A stretch of 38,137 bases of DNA from Didymodactylos carnosus (GCA_905250885.1 CAJNOQ010000976.1:1-38137), one strand, 5' to 3'; positions 20,606 to 32,890 are shown, numbered from the stretch's first letter. Made by a program: numbers and translations. The notes: generated from the letters alone by a model not told the origin.

Positions 20606-22446
20606 GTTTTCAATATCTTTTAGTTAGTTAGAAATAATAGTGATATCAGAGATGAACGAAATATTTTCAATTGAACAAGAATGGGTCGAGGTCCTGATTA
20701 TATATCGATCACGTAATGAACATGCGTGGACTATAAATATATCCATGGTCACGAAGTGATCCATATGTTGACCACAAATGTGAAAAGAGAACGAGATGAT
20801 AACAAAAAAATATAATATATGATGCAATATTTTAGTATAAATAAAAGAGAGAAATGAAGAAAAAGACACAGTTGAGTATAGTCAGGTTACCCCGACCGCT
20901 GCGGTTTATCATGACTCAACGCATGTGAAAACAGTTGTAAAGTTCTAAGATATACCGAATGCATTTAGCTATTTAAAAAGAATAGATGAGACTATCTTAC
21001 TGTCCAAGAGAAAGGTATTCTCTAGAAAAATCAGAACAGAAAAAATAATTCTTATGATATGGTCCAGATAAGCTAGAATGAAAATGATGCCGACATCTAA
21101 TACGTATAAACGTTGATGGTATTGATGTCATTTTCACAATAGCTTACCTTGATCTTATGATACAGTTTAAATTCCATACGACGGTAAAAAAGGAGAGAAC
21201 AAAGGATAATCGGTGAATAGTGAACTAGAAGAATTTAAGATATTAAAGTGTATCAACTAATTTCAAAAACTTAAATAATTAATCCTCTCATTCATGACAG
21301 ACAAATACCATTTTGTGTACGTGTTTTTCGATACACGTTCAAATTAAAAAACAAGATAACTCAAACTAGATAAAATGCATGGAAGCTCGTTTCTCACTCA
21401 CGAAGGATTTCTGTCATATTGTATAGTCTGACTTTCCTTCTTCAATAAACGCATTTTAAGACATTATAAATTAGAATTTCGTTGTCATTACGTTTAAATG
21501 GGAACACGACGAAATAAAAAATATTTTAACCATGATTTTTTGTTTTGTTTGTAATTATCCCATTTATTAAGTATTTAAAAGCACATTAAATATAATAAAA
21601 ATCGAAAGGTTTTAAAATACTGTTTTTTAACTCACAATAATTAAATTACTCAACTATATAGTTTTAGAAAGAAAAAAAAGGAAAGAAAAAATAGTCCTAT
21701 CACAAAAGCACAAAACTATGAAAGTGTTTTCTAGTCTCAATATCAGAATCTTTGAAATGTATCACAGAAGAAACATTGACGACAAGTTGTTCGAAAAAGT
21801 CATTAGATACAGTTTTGTCAACAGTTTCACTAAACAAAAAACAAATACATTTATCACAGTTTTCATAAACGAAAAAAAAGAAAAAAAGAAACCCAACATG
21901 AGATAAAATACTACAATAAAACTTGTTAAAGAGGTATTAATATAGCTTTTCATCATTGCTTATTCCGAAATTAAATCGTCTATAAAAAACCACAACGGCT
22001 ATCCTCAAAGAATAGACATCTAGCCAATAACGAAACAACACTCTTTTCGCACAAGATACATCTAAGCAGATATTTGATACCTGCTATATTACATAACTTT
22101 TAATATATTTTTTTCTTTTCTTAGTATCATATCATATCTCTTTTATCTGAGGTAGATTTTATCTATTGTTCTATTTGATTCTATTTGATTTATTCTATCA
22201 CACCTTTCATTTTACTGAGAAAATAGAACTAAGAGATATTTGAAACATTTGGTCAATAAATAGAGCGTATCTATAAAACGAGATATCTTGTCTAAATGCC
22301 TAAGAAAAAAGGTGTATCATTTTAAATTGGCAAGGGGCATTCTAAATCGCTACCGAGCAAAGTAAACAAAAAACAAAGCATCAACAATAAACAATTAGAG
22401 ATTAGTGAGATTCAAAAAAAATACTGTTATAGAAATTAATCGTCAT
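20606..22446. other. No gene seen
   Basis: AT-rich sequence with short Lys/Phe/Ile-rich frames on both strands (for example 20624-20869 minus and 21718-21906 plus), none with family resemblance. The end at 22446 is the 3' flank of the MFSD5-type gene. Confidence 0.5.
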
Positions 22447-25400
22447 TTAAGCTACTGAGTCTGCTGTTTGCTTGCTGTGTGATTCATCATTAACATCAGA
22501 ACCCAATAATTTAGGATCGTCACTTGTCACTTGATGTTTTTCATGTGCTAATACACTTGTTGCTGGTGACAACTGAGTTGATCGTAATGTTAGCCTAGAA
22601 ACAACAAAATCTCAGTCAAGTAAAATGTTGTTTTCATTCCAATGATGTTAAAAAAGACGCATACTTGTGTAAAACAAACATTGCGATTGCAGCCAAAAAT
22701 AAAAATACTACACAAGTTGTAAATATAACCATCAATTTTAGATCCTATAGAAAAAATAAAAATAATATCTGTTTGACTTACGTGCACAAAATCAGGCAAA
22801 AATAGAGCACAAAAAACATATCAGAAACAAATTACTACTGATAACATTGAGTCGATTGTACAACGTCAATCGTTCTACAGAATATAGATACAGAACAGTG
22901 GATTTAGTTTTGCAGTTTACTGCAAAGCTAAGTTTATATGTTCGAATCTCTATTCGTACAAAATTGATTTTGTGGTTTTCGATAGTACTTTCATTGTAGT
23001 AGAATACTAGGATGGAATATCTTTCCGCTTGTATTCTGATAGAATACAATATCAGCAGAGCAAATTACAAAACTTGCCCCAAGATCTTTTAAACGTATAG
23101 TGATGGATAACTGAATATGTCTTAGTTGTTTACTCCTTTCAGTCATTTCGTAAGGTACAAGTTGCGGTCAATCACACGTCACGTGTACGGAGACTAAAAG
23201 ACAGTAAATGGTCTAAACGTATAACAGACATAAGAAAGTAAAATGAGAAAATAGACAAACTTATAAAGTGGAGGCAAAAAGTTTAGGAACAAAAATACAG
23301 TCGCGGTCAAAAGTCTCGTCCCACTTTTTTATTTTGCTTATTGTATGACAAGTAAAGAACATTAATTTAATATCATTATATATGTATATAGCTGATGAGT
23401 AGTACAGTACCTAGATATACGATGCATGTATGCAGTGTTTTAATACATTATACAAATAAATACGAAGAAAGGGAGCTATCTTTTTATTTCAAAACATTTT
23501 GCACACGCATGTGATCTATGATATTTTACTGATTTTTTAACCCGTCAAAGAAGTTCAAAGCCATGAAAACTATACCAGCGGAAAGCGGAGAAGATAATGA
23601 ATATTTTTGTAAAAAAGGTTTTCGAAAGAAGGCTTTCTCAGGGTCGGCAGATCAGTTTTAAGGTAAAGTTGACATGATCAATATGTAAACTCTGTACCTC
23701 GGTAATGAATGGATGAAATTTCTTTTTAGACATATCAATGGAATGAGCATCAGAAACTGCGTAAGAAAACGGCTGATTTAAAATTTTATGAAAAAAGTAG
23801 ACACATTTTTTTCGTCTGTTGGTTATGAATCAATCTCATTCAAAGCATCTTCATTTTTGCAGGTTTTTTACTTTTTATCATTTTCTTTATGACTTATTTA
23901 AATTCATTAGAACCGCCATTAAGCGAGCTTTAAAAGTACGGATCGCTTTTTTCTTTTATCACTAAAAGAATACATTTTTTCTAAAACAGCAGCGAAAAGA
24001 TCAGAATTCTGTCTGTAATTCTCTATTTTCTCAACTGGAATTCACCTTTTATGCAATAAAAATATCATATTCGGCGTCAGCATCGGAAACTGAGTCGAAT
24101 GATGTACTTTTTTTATCCTAACCGTTTACTTTTGTTTTTTTCTGAAAATTACTGAGATTTTCACCAAAAAAGGAAAATCAACGAAAGATTTTGAAACATA
24201 TATCATTCGACTCAGTTTTCGATGCTGACGCCAAATATGATATTTTTATTGCATAAAAGGTGAATTCCAGTTAAGAAAATAGAGACTTATCGTATATCTA
24301 GGTACTGTACTGCATCAGCTATATACACATATAATGATATTAAATTAATGTTCTTTACTTTTCATACAATAAGCAAAATAAAAAAGTGGAACGAGACTTT
24401 TGACCGCGACTGTATTTTCGATTTTTTTTTGGAACCACGATAGCTGGACGAAAAGCAAAAACTGATTTGAATAGCTAAAAACATTTTCGATCAGAAGAAA
24501 AAAGGCACATATGAAAATTTCATCAACATTGCTGGCAACCTGAGCTTTCGAACGCTAGGATTTCAGAAAACCCTAATTTCCTAAGTCTCAAAGTTAAATC
24601 TTAGCTTTCTAACGATCAAGTTGCTAGCAATGTTGCTTTTTTTCTTCTGATCGAAAATATTTTTAGCTATCCAAATCAGTTTTTGCCTTTCGTCCAGCTA
24701 ATGTGGTTTCGAAAAAAATTGAAAATATTTTTGTTCCTAAATTTTTTGCTTCCACTTTATACTCCGAAAGATGTAAAGTACAGTATTGAATGTTGGATTT
24801 TCGAAATGCGAAACAGATGGCCTATTACGTGCGAAAATCAAAAAGATCTCAGGACAAATTTTGCACAATTCCAAAACCCTCGAATTAATCTACATACTTT
24901 CAATAATAAAACAACAACGATGAGATTCAATGGTATACGGAAATAATTCATTACGGTTGCACGAGCTGAAAAATACGGAGTAATAAATATAAGAAGATGG
25001 TCGGTCATGTCTAATTCTAACCTTCTTCTGGAACGTATTTGCTTCGCATTGTTGCCATTGCTGGCCAAAATACACCAATACAAAATTCAAATATGAGAAA
25101 TGCAATAAACATTATCAATTGACCCTGAAAAAAACTAATCATAAAAATTGATTTTTATGAGGCGTTTGAATTCTTACCGTAGGCATAAGAACTGGAACAC
25201 TAATACAACAAGCCGAAATAATGACAATATATCTAAATAAAAATAAAGTACCATCATAGAGTGAAGATAAAAGCTAAAAAATAATATCATATTTAATTTT
25301 TTACGTGAATTAAAGTTTTCAATCCACTGGAGAATAAAATTTGCTGAGTTTTCTGCATCCACTAGTATTAGTACTTACCTCATAAATGATTCAGGCATTG

Positions 25401-27053
25401 TGTAGTTGCACAATATTTTAAATGAATTCGAACCCATCATCATAGCAACCTAAAAACAAATCATACATATATTTAAATTGAAAATTAACAAGATGTTTTC
25501 TTTTCTTACCATATAAGAAGCAAATACGTAACCATGTGGAATCGGCGGATTTTTACTATCAGTTAAATTGACTGGCTTATTTAAAGCTTGTGTCAATGCG
25601 GGAGTCCACTCCAAAACAAAAACATACATTGATGCTTCAAATAAAGCTTGTACAGCACCAAGTAAAAAGATTTTTCGATCTAAATAAAACAACAAAAAGT
25701 GTGTATATATCTATATATCATCTTTTATTTTATTTTCATCAATTTATGTACCAGATTTGACAGCATGCCATGCCGATATGAAAGATTGTGTTAATGGTGC
25801 ATTAGCATCCCCATGATTTTCTGACCATGTTGTTACAAGAAGAACACACATGGCAATAAATGAGATAATGGCACTGTCAAACGGAGCACTAAAAAAACGA
25901 AAAAAGTTTTTCCATTCAAGTCATATATTAGTAAATAAATTGTTTTGAAACAATCGTTTCTACTTAGTTGATGTTTCTAAACAAGTAATGCAAACGTTTT
26001 CTTAATGAAACTTTGAGTTTATGTGCAGTATGAAAAGAACGGCAAATGAGAGAGACAAGAAGTCAACGATCTACTTACACATAACCAAACGTATTTGCGG
26101 CTAACTGAGCAATTATTCCAGAAATAATTGCAATAACTGAATTTCCGAAATAGGCATTCGCAAATATCATGCCCAATGTTTCCGATTCAAAATTTCTCTT
26201 AAAAAGGAATAGACTAAAAAGTTATTCAAACTCATATGTAAATCTCGAAATTCTTACTCTTCGATGTTCATTGATTAACCATGATTCAAATGCACTAAAC
26301 AGAATCGATGTTGCCATACCAGCTAGTAAACGTCCAGTAAACAATACATAAAAGTTTGAAAAATGCTGCAAAAACAAAAACAAAAGTAAGAATAATAATT
26401 AATCTGCAGTTGCAGTAAAATGATAAAGTATACCTTTGTAACACACGATAAGCCATATAATATGCCATACATAAGACATGTATTCCGTCGGCCACTAAGA
26501 AAAACAAAAAAAGGTTTTAGAAAATGGTTAATTAAATATCCGTATGATAGAAGAAGTATCATTTATTGTACAAAAAAAACATCTTTTCATAAAACGTCCG
26601 AAATACTTTTATCAACTTGATCTATATAAATCAAACTTCTTTATGTTATTTATTTTTACTCTTTTTTTATGTCGAATCTCTCCTTCTCAAATCTTACTAT
26701 TTATCTGCCATTGACGCAACGAGTGTTCCAAAAATCATCGATGATCCAAATCCAGCAATGAACAATATTTCAATCTCATGTTTTTGAATGCCGTAACTTT
26801 CATACAGTGCATAAACATGTGGACCTTGAAGCCAATCACCGCCTTGATTAAAGAAACAATTATTAATATTATTTTTTAATACAAAAAAAAGATGTATTAT
26901 TTAATATTTACCAACGGCGAGAAGATAAACAAGTAAATATGTTTGTTGGAATTTTTTATAAGCTGGATCTTTACTTTGTGTTTGTACTTGTCTCGTATAT
27001 AAATGTAGTAGAATACAAGAAATTATTAAAAACACAAGGGCAAATAAAAACAT
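22447..27053 (-). CDS. MFSD5: Major facilitator superfamily transporter, MFSD5 type
   Basis: MFSD5 proteins are multi-pass membrane transporters annotated as molybdate-anion transporters. Thirteen exons join in frame: 26912-27053, 26698-26842, 26434-26494, 26258-26365, 26079-26197, 25752-25888, 25510-25679, 25379-25449, 25178-25232, 25022-25124, 24898-24965, 22665-22744, 22447-22594. They total 1407 bases, or 468 residues (human MFSD5 450). Family landmarks, in order: GDWLQGPHVYALY, KYGRRNTCLMYGILYGL, FTGRLLAGMATSILFSAFES, KIFLLGAVQALFEASMYVF, MNYFRIPLNLIVVVLLL. The hydrophilic C-terminus rich in Ser/Thr/Asp is not conserved in my memory of the family. Introns are mostly 50-210 bp, except that between exons 11 and 12 (22745-24897, over 2 kb), which is filled by nested transposons. 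The human protein is a little longer at that junction, so a tiny exon could be missing. ATG 27053 gives a hydrophobic start as in the family. Confidence 0.93.
23264..24759. mobile_element. Middle nested foldback element flanked by TA
   Basis: The left end TAAAGTGGAGGCAAAAAG matches the complement of the right end TAAAGTGGAAGCAAAAAA. With the inner insertion removed, the arms extend over more than 150 bp (left 23264-23297 plus 24415-24540; right about 24615-24759), with scattered mismatches. TA dinucleotides flank it at 23262-23263 and 24760-24761, fitting a Tc1/mariner-type target. There is no coding capacity. Confidence 0.75.
23298..24412. mobile_element. Innermost Tc1/mariner-type non-autonomous element
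   Basis: The ends are CAGTCGCGGTCAAAAGTCTC and its complement, flanked by TA at 23296-23297 and 24413-24414. Removing the element restores AAAAATATTTTC, which matches the opposite arm of the middle element. The terminal repeats run about 125 bp (23298-23422; 24289-24412) with few mismatches. A second inverted pair lies at about 24020-24104 and 24184-24277. Relative to the right arm, the left arm has an extra block of about 600 bp (23423-24019) without its own terminal repeats; it is either acquired or lost from the right side. No intact transposase frame is present. Confidence 0.85.
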
Positions 27054-28999
27054 ATCTGTTTTTAACAAATGGATGAATTATGTTCCTTTTTTTTTTCTAT
27101 GAAATTATAGATCTTTACATATTGTCTGAAAGAGACAGAGATAAGTCAAAAAGTTAAAAGAAACAGTTATATATGCAACGTGTACATGTACGCTCGACTA
27201 ACTTTTACGAGACAAACTTCTTTTTTTTTCCTTTACCTTTTTATTTAATATGAAACAAGATACGTTTTTTCTCCTTGACGAATATAAGTGTTTAAAAAAT
27301 GAATAGAATGTGGGAAATCAACAACATCTAAGATGGCACATACATCGAAGTCAGCAAGACCAGTAAACATAATCTTAGACCAAAAGACTATTGAATTCCG
27401 TTACAAATTAATAATACTGTAGATAAAATATTTCAAAAGTTGATTTCATACTACTTTTATAGAAGAAACAAGTATTTTTGTATAACATTAATTTTATGTT
27501 TTTCGATAGTTCAAGTTTGAAATACTATAACGGATTCATTTCCGTTTGTATGCTGGAAGAATAAAGCTTAAATCAAAAAGAACAAGCAAAAAAAAAACGT
27601 GTTTATCACTAATAGTTGTTTATGAAAAAAACTCTATTCGCTTTTGAAAATTTCACTTCTTTTGCATTTTCATTGAAAAATTGAGTTTTTAGTACATCAC
27701 ATATCAATATTTAAGTAAAAAACAAAATATGAATTCCCTCTGATAATGTTGAGCCAAATATATTGAAGCGATATCTCATTGAATTAATTCCCTATGAGGT
27801 TTTTTATTTTTTCTATGAGGGTTTTTTTTGGTTGATTGATCAGCTAATCGATCCGTCACAGCTCATGGCGATTGGAGACAAAACTGCAATTTCACGGTGC
27901 ACAATCGCGAATTCTTTAAGACGGTTAATACCAGTAGGCTGATTTTTTAAAAACAACTATATAAATAGACTGTATAAATTCACAATGGTAGTCAATCCTG
28001 ACTTTTTATCATCGGATAAATGCTTACATTACGATGGCAATTGAACAATGGTTTTTCGAAACGCTTGCTAAAGAAGAATTTGAAATAAAAGCTTACCCAT
28101 TAGCAAATGGCACATTTACCTTCTCTTATACGTACGCTAATAAGCCTAGAGTATTGGCTAATAATTGTTAATTTAGAAGACACGCGCAACAACTCGTTGT
28201 ATTCTTCACATTCATTTTCCGCAAATTCTCTCTTTTTCACTTTTCCATTTCTCCGCGAAGATCTGTTATTCTCAAGTGATATCTCCAGTAATGCAAGTAC
28301 AATAAAGCTTAAAAATAATTTAATACATTTTAATCAAATAAAAGTAATTTATGTATATTCTAGAAGTGTATAATATCGTTGCGATTCACTCTCATAGAAT
28401 ATAGCGCTTTTCTCAATAATATTGTTCAGGTTTCAAATAGCACAGAATTTCCTTATTCGATTTGCCAATCATTATTCCCAAAAACATTTTGCGGTGTGAA
28501 AATTTTTAAGAACAGTTATTATACTAGAAAAATTTCTCCTTTTCTGAGAAGTCTCAAAATGTGATAAGGTAAGGTAGGAAATTTTTAATACCTAGTATTT
28601 AGTTCATGAGGTAAAGTAAAGTAGCTTTCATAACGACTAATCATCATACTGATGAGGTAGGGGAGTGGGCTTCAGAATAGTGATAAGCGGAGACGCGAGA
28701 AGAACCAAATAGCGTTCATGAATGCTTCATATAAAATACTTTAGAGATAAATATCTTTATTTGTCTTTTGCACATTACTAGTACAAAAGTTCGAATTTTC
28801 AATAATTCTTCTTCAAAGATTTTTTATCCGTGGCGACCAAAAACTTAAAAAAACATTCTGCCTATGGTGGCGGCATCAGCGGTACCCCTAGTACTTATCT
28901 AGTACATCTCTAGTAGTATCTCATTATAACGGCATCCTGTCTATTACTGTGTTATTATTCCGACACATCATTATCTCATCACCATGCGATAGTGATGTT
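27054..28999. other. Upstream flank of MFSD5 and gene-poor sequence
   Basis: No recognisable gene. A 45-codon open frame at 28034-28171 (+), starting MAIEQWFFETLAKEEF, has balanced composition but no family resemblance. The longer frame at 28107-28373 (+) is Ser/Leu-rich and starts inside it in another frame. Confidence 0.45.
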
Positions 29000-29560
29000 G
29001 CGTATCTTATTATAATAATATAGAGAAATTATGATACATTATTTTGATTGCGTTATAACGACATACGTGTTTTCACAAACGAAAATGGCATTCTATAGGG
29101 TCCAGAATGCTTCTAAATGGAATTTAGTTTGATCGATTGCTCTCGAAAAGTTTGGTCTAAGGAACATGAAATTTGATATCAAACATACACATGGGACTTG
29201 AGGACTTCGCAACTTATGAAAGAAAGTTATTAATACTAATGTATTATAATGCACTAAAAATTATAGAATTATAGCGCTTTATATAAATTTGTAACGCATT
29301 AAATTATAGAAAAAGTTCTTGTCGAAAGGTACAGAAACTACTCTATGTTGTTATAATGCAATAACTTTAATGTGTAGTAACGCATGGTAAGCTGTTCAAT
29401 GTCATTGTCATGACATGAATTATATAACGTTATACTGACATACAAATTCCTCGAAAACATAAAAGATTTTAAAAATAAGTTGGCGGACGTTTATGGCATT
29501 AACATATAATGTAAATATGTTATAACGCTATAAAAAAACTGCGTTATGCAGTTTTAATAT
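29000..29560. repeat. Cluster of short ATAACG/CGTTAT palindromes
   Basis: The motif recurs in both orientations in an AT-rich stretch: GCGTTATAACGAC near 29050, GTAACGCAT near 29300, ATAACGTTATAC near 29427, GTTATAACGCTATA near 29520, and the palindrome ACTGCGTTATGCAGT near 29540. No larger structure was found. Confidence 0.4.
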
Positions 29561-29919
29561 AATTTTTTGTCAAACTTAACTCAATTTATTGATTCCATTC
29601 TTATTTCAACAACGATTACAGTTTATTTTTAAATTTTAAGAAATAAAGAGTTTTCTCTAATGACAATTTTTCCGAGACATTTTTACCGCATCCTTACGGG
29701 TGGATGACTTACAACACAATAAGCAACGAAAAACAATATCTGATGAGCTGTTCTTTTCAAAAAATGAGAATCGTTTGTGATTTCGAAGCCCTTTGAGTTC
29801 TTCGTTAGAAATTAGGATTTTCACAATTAGTGAAGTGATGTTTTATTTGATCTCATAATAAATCACAGACTACCAAAAATTTCAAATTAGGGGAAAGTGT
29901 AATTGCTTGAACTTTAAAA

Positions 29920-30165
29920 ATATTTCTAGACCTAGTAGGATCTTCGAAGGGTTCCGAGAAAACTTTTTAGGTTCACATTAGATTACGAACCTTAGACATC
30001 AAATCAGAGAAAAATGCATCACATATTTTAGACAGTCTCCTAATGAACACCGACCGAATGGGGGTATGGGCGTTGCCTTGGATTCAAAGTCATGCAAGGT
30101 CGTTCGCAGATATAAGTTCCTAAAGTAAAGGGACAGAGTGAGTACAGACTAGCGTTACCTTCTTT
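29920..30165 (+). repeat. Diverged direct repeat, copy A
   Basis: Shares CCTAGTAGGATCTTC (29931-29945) and, at its end, AAGGGACAGAGTGAGT with copy B at 30686-31055, in the same order and orientation. Between them the two copies are clearly alignable but diverged. Copy A lacks the 123-bp insertion seen in copy B. Confidence 0.7.
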
Positions 30166-30417
30166 ACATGATATCAAAGTTTTAGCGTAGCACTGTCTTA
30201 CTTATACATTAAATTCTTTCCCTGCCTTTAGTCTAGGGTTTTGCAAAATGATGGTTGTGGCCAATGGGTGTGTACACAAAATATGGAAAAATTGATGTCA
30301 GATATTCCATGGATAAACCAATCATAAGGAAGAAAATACAAACATTTTTAACTACAGGAGAGAAAATATTTATTAATGGATGACTTGAAACGTTTACTGA
30401 TGCAGAGACAAAAAGCG

Positions 30418-30547
30418 GTTGTTCCTTGTTTACTGAGAAACTGAACTGAACTGAACTGGGTTTCTGATTCACCAGAGCGTAAATTTTTCTATCACCCAAT
30501 CAGAAAAGTTCAGTAAAATCAGTTTCTCAGTAAAAAAAGGGACAATC
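30418..30547. repeat. Imperfect foldback with GAACT tandem units
   Basis: 30418-30470 pairs with 30494-30547: GTTTACTGAGAAACTGAA against the complement of CAGTTTCTCAGTAAAAAA. The left arm contains three tandem GAACT units. Confidence 0.65.
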
Positions 30548-30685
30548 CAAAAAGCTAACAAAATTTTCTTTCTGGTTAGAGATAGATATCGCTAGAAATT
30601 AGCCAGCTTTGATAACACAAAAACTGTTATCTACGGATAATAAACTTTACATAATATACATAGTCTATCATACCGAATAGATCAG

Positions 30686-31055
30686 AAATACTTCCAGTCC
30701 TAGTAGGATCTTCAGAGGCTGTCCAAAAGACGTTTTAGCTCTATATTACATTGTGCTTGTTTCACAGCGAAAATTCATCCAACATATTTCAGATAGTTTA
30801 CTAGCGAACAGTCAAAACTAGGCATCCGTAAATTTTATCCATAAATCTCTACTATCAACGTGAAATTTGGAAATTTTACAGTGATAGTAGAGATTTATGG
30901 ATAAAAAAAATTACGGATGCCTGGTTTCGACCCTAGCGAACGCTGATGGAAAAAAGATACGAGCTTTGTCTTGAATGCAAAAGTCATGAAACGTCGTTCA
31001 CAGATAAAATTTCCTAAAGTCAAGGGACAGAGTGAGTGCAGGTTAACGCTCCCAC
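30686..31055 (+). repeat. Diverged direct repeat, copy B, with an inserted element
   Basis: Counterpart of 29920-30165. It is longer by the small transposon at 30810-30932 and its target duplication. Both copies share a minus-strand reading LCPxTLGxxICERxxMT, so the repeat might derive from a protein-coding transposon. Confidence 0.7.
30810..30932. mobile_element. 123-bp MITE with 9-bp target-site duplication
   Basis: CTAGCGAAC occurs directly on both sides (30801-30809 and 30933-30941). The ends AGTCAAAACTAGGCATCCGT and, in complement, GGTCGAAACCAGGCATCCGT form terminal inverted repeats. They continue into a long stem (TTATCCATAAATCTCTACTA and its complement). Copy A of the surrounding repeat has one CTAATGAAC at the same place and no insert, which is an empty site. 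A 9-bp duplication (8 bp if read differently) would suit a Mutator- or hAT-like transposase. Confidence 0.85.
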
Positions 31056-32118
31056 CCAAGACCAATTTCTTGATACGTACGTTGCCTGTACATGCACGAA
31101 CACAGGCACGTCTCATACATTTTCAGACATGCAACTTGCAAGCCGAATGTATGTACAGATGTATGTGAATCAAGAGACATGCATTAATCTTGCATGCCCG
31201 AGGTGGATACTGTGAATCACGCAGATTATTTGTTTTATCTAACAGTCATTGGCGAAAACGCCTTCCGTTCGTGTATTCTTGGATGTAAACATTCAGCCTA
31301 TAATAAGTGATACATATAGAATATGCTGCAGAGATCGTTGTCATCTGATGATACACAGCTACAGAAAAAATAATGGAAAAGATATTTTTCCTTAACTAGA
31401 TGTCTGCAGAATAAAAATTAGATCAGCAGGGATATTCAGAAATGAAAAGCAGTTAATTAGTGAATTTTACTTTCAGTTTTCATTTTTTGTTTAGTGTTAA
31501 TTACTTCATGCCGGCTATCAAGCAGCATGCCTGGAGCGTGCATAGACGTCAATCACGTCCCTGACTCGATTCTTGCAATTTTCACTAAAAATTCGTTGAG
31601 AAGAACTACAAACTTGCTAAATTCTAATTTCTCTTCAATTCCTTCATCTAGCTGCTTGTTTGTTCCCGATCATCAAAACTTTAATATGAACCAATCAAAC
31701 CTTCCCGCCCAATACACCCAACACCCCATCGATGATAAATTTCTCGATGTAATCGAGTGATATCTTTCAATTTAGCACCTCGCGCAGTGCTACTTGTACC
31801 ATACAAATTTTGCCCGTGCCGATCTTGCTATTTACCTTTACAGGCTCAGCCATTTCATTGGTTGTAATTACATAATGGAAAGAGCATCTTCCCATTGGTC
31901 TTGGCGCCTACAGTTTCTATTTGGAGCTAGCAGCAAACAACAAATTGAATGAGCTGCTAATGCCCAAGACGAAATATGCAAGTCAAAGTAAACTAGAACA
32001 ACTGTGGCGAGTAAACTACAACAAATATGGCGTCACATGCTCTCATTAAAAATATCATAAACTAAGTTTTGTGCGAGATAGCTAAAAACATTCCGACATT
32101 CCTCGGGTTCACCATATC
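31056..32118. other. No gene recognised
   Basis: Contains a plus-strand open frame 31494-31760 (MLITSCRLSSSMPGACIDVN in its first part, the track start being a non-ATG codon) without family resemblance. The stretch is less AT-rich than its neighbours but I see no domain. Confidence 0.4.
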
Positions 32119-32197
32119 ACTCAAAACACGGGTTGCAGATGGAAAAAAATGAAAGCATGCATGATTGTATTTCAGATTCTTTTTCCATGGATGTCAT
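32119..32197 (+). pseudogene. Duplicated 5' fragment of the ATAD1 gene
   Basis: These 79 bases match 33848-33926 at 77 positions. They cover 20 bp upstream of the ATG and the first 20 codons of ATAD1 (ATG at 32139, reading [20 protein letters not shown]). Sequence then diverges and the frame stops 11 codons later. The orientation is the same as the gene, about 1.7 kb upstream. No splice donor is obvious at the end, so a partial duplication is more likely than an alternative first exon. Confidence 0.85.
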
Positions 32198-32750
32198 TCC
32201 CCTCGTGAACTTGTTCATGTTCTGCACACTCTAGTTAAGTTCTCGAATCTTTCGCTAGCCCTGATCAATAAATTTTCTCATATAAAACGTAAATGTGAAT
32301 CTTCGTATTTTTATGCATTACATAATAAATAATTTGGCTTTGTTTCTTGTGGCAGGTTGAAAGAATTTTCAATCGCCTCGAGTGTTCTTAAAAACATTTT
32401 TCATTATTTCATTCTGTTAAGAGAAATTATGCCGAAATAGTAACACCATCTTGTAACGGTCTCGAAGCCCGTTGCTAATCCTTTATTGTAATCTTCGAAC
32501 ACTAATAAACTCAGAATTTATAACTAGTAAAAAGGGAGTAGAAAATAACAAGTTCGTAAAATAGCTGTGATCAGTTCTCCTCGTGCGTTTCACAACTGTA
32601 TTAATTATACTCCACAACAATTTTTGTTGAAATTCCTTTTTTAAGTTACACTACATCCAATTTCTGCGTTTGAAATACGCGCACTTTTCGTCCTAAGTTA
32701 CAAAGTTGACCAATTTCATATCACGGACACAAAAATAACGTTCATATAGG
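32198..32750. other. No gene seen
   Basis: AT-rich intergenic sequence between the ATAD1 fragment and the hairpin element. Confidence 0.5.
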
Positions 32751-32890
32751 GTCGTGGAAAAGTGCTTTTTCGTATTCAACACACTCGATAACCCAGAAGA
32801 TTTCCTATTTTTGGCGAAGGGTACTGCCAAAAATAGAAAATCTTCTGGGTCATTGAGTGTGCTGAATACGAAAAAACACTTTTCCGCGGC
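32751..32890. mobile_element. 140-bp hairpin MITE
   Basis: 32751-32814 pairs with 32826-32890 almost perfectly around an 11-base loop (arms GTGGAAAAGTGCTTTTTCGT and its complement with single-base changes). It has no coding capacity; the open frames through it on both strands are mirror images caused by the palindrome. No target duplication was identified. Confidence 0.8.

Larger units (their letters stand above)
23050..24890. mobile_element. Outermost MITE shell in the MFSD5 intron
   Basis: The left part near 23060-23090 (ACAAAACTTGCCCCAAGATC) corresponds to the complement of 24825-24862 (CAAAATTTGTCCTGAGATC). The same family recurs upstream of the monooxygenase at 35880-36265 (GTACAAAGTTTGTCCCGAGA). 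The arms here are diverged, so this is the oldest insertion of the three and the host of the next. The exact ends are uncertain. Confidence 0.6.

Noticed and set aside
28034..28171. 45-codon open frame starting MAIEQWFFETLAKEEF
   Set aside because: Composition is plausible but it is short, isolated and unrecognised; not enough to call a gene.
31494..31760. 88-codon plus-strand open frame
   Set aside because: No family resemblance, no ATG at the reported start and no matching splice partners; kept only as part of an unassigned stretch.
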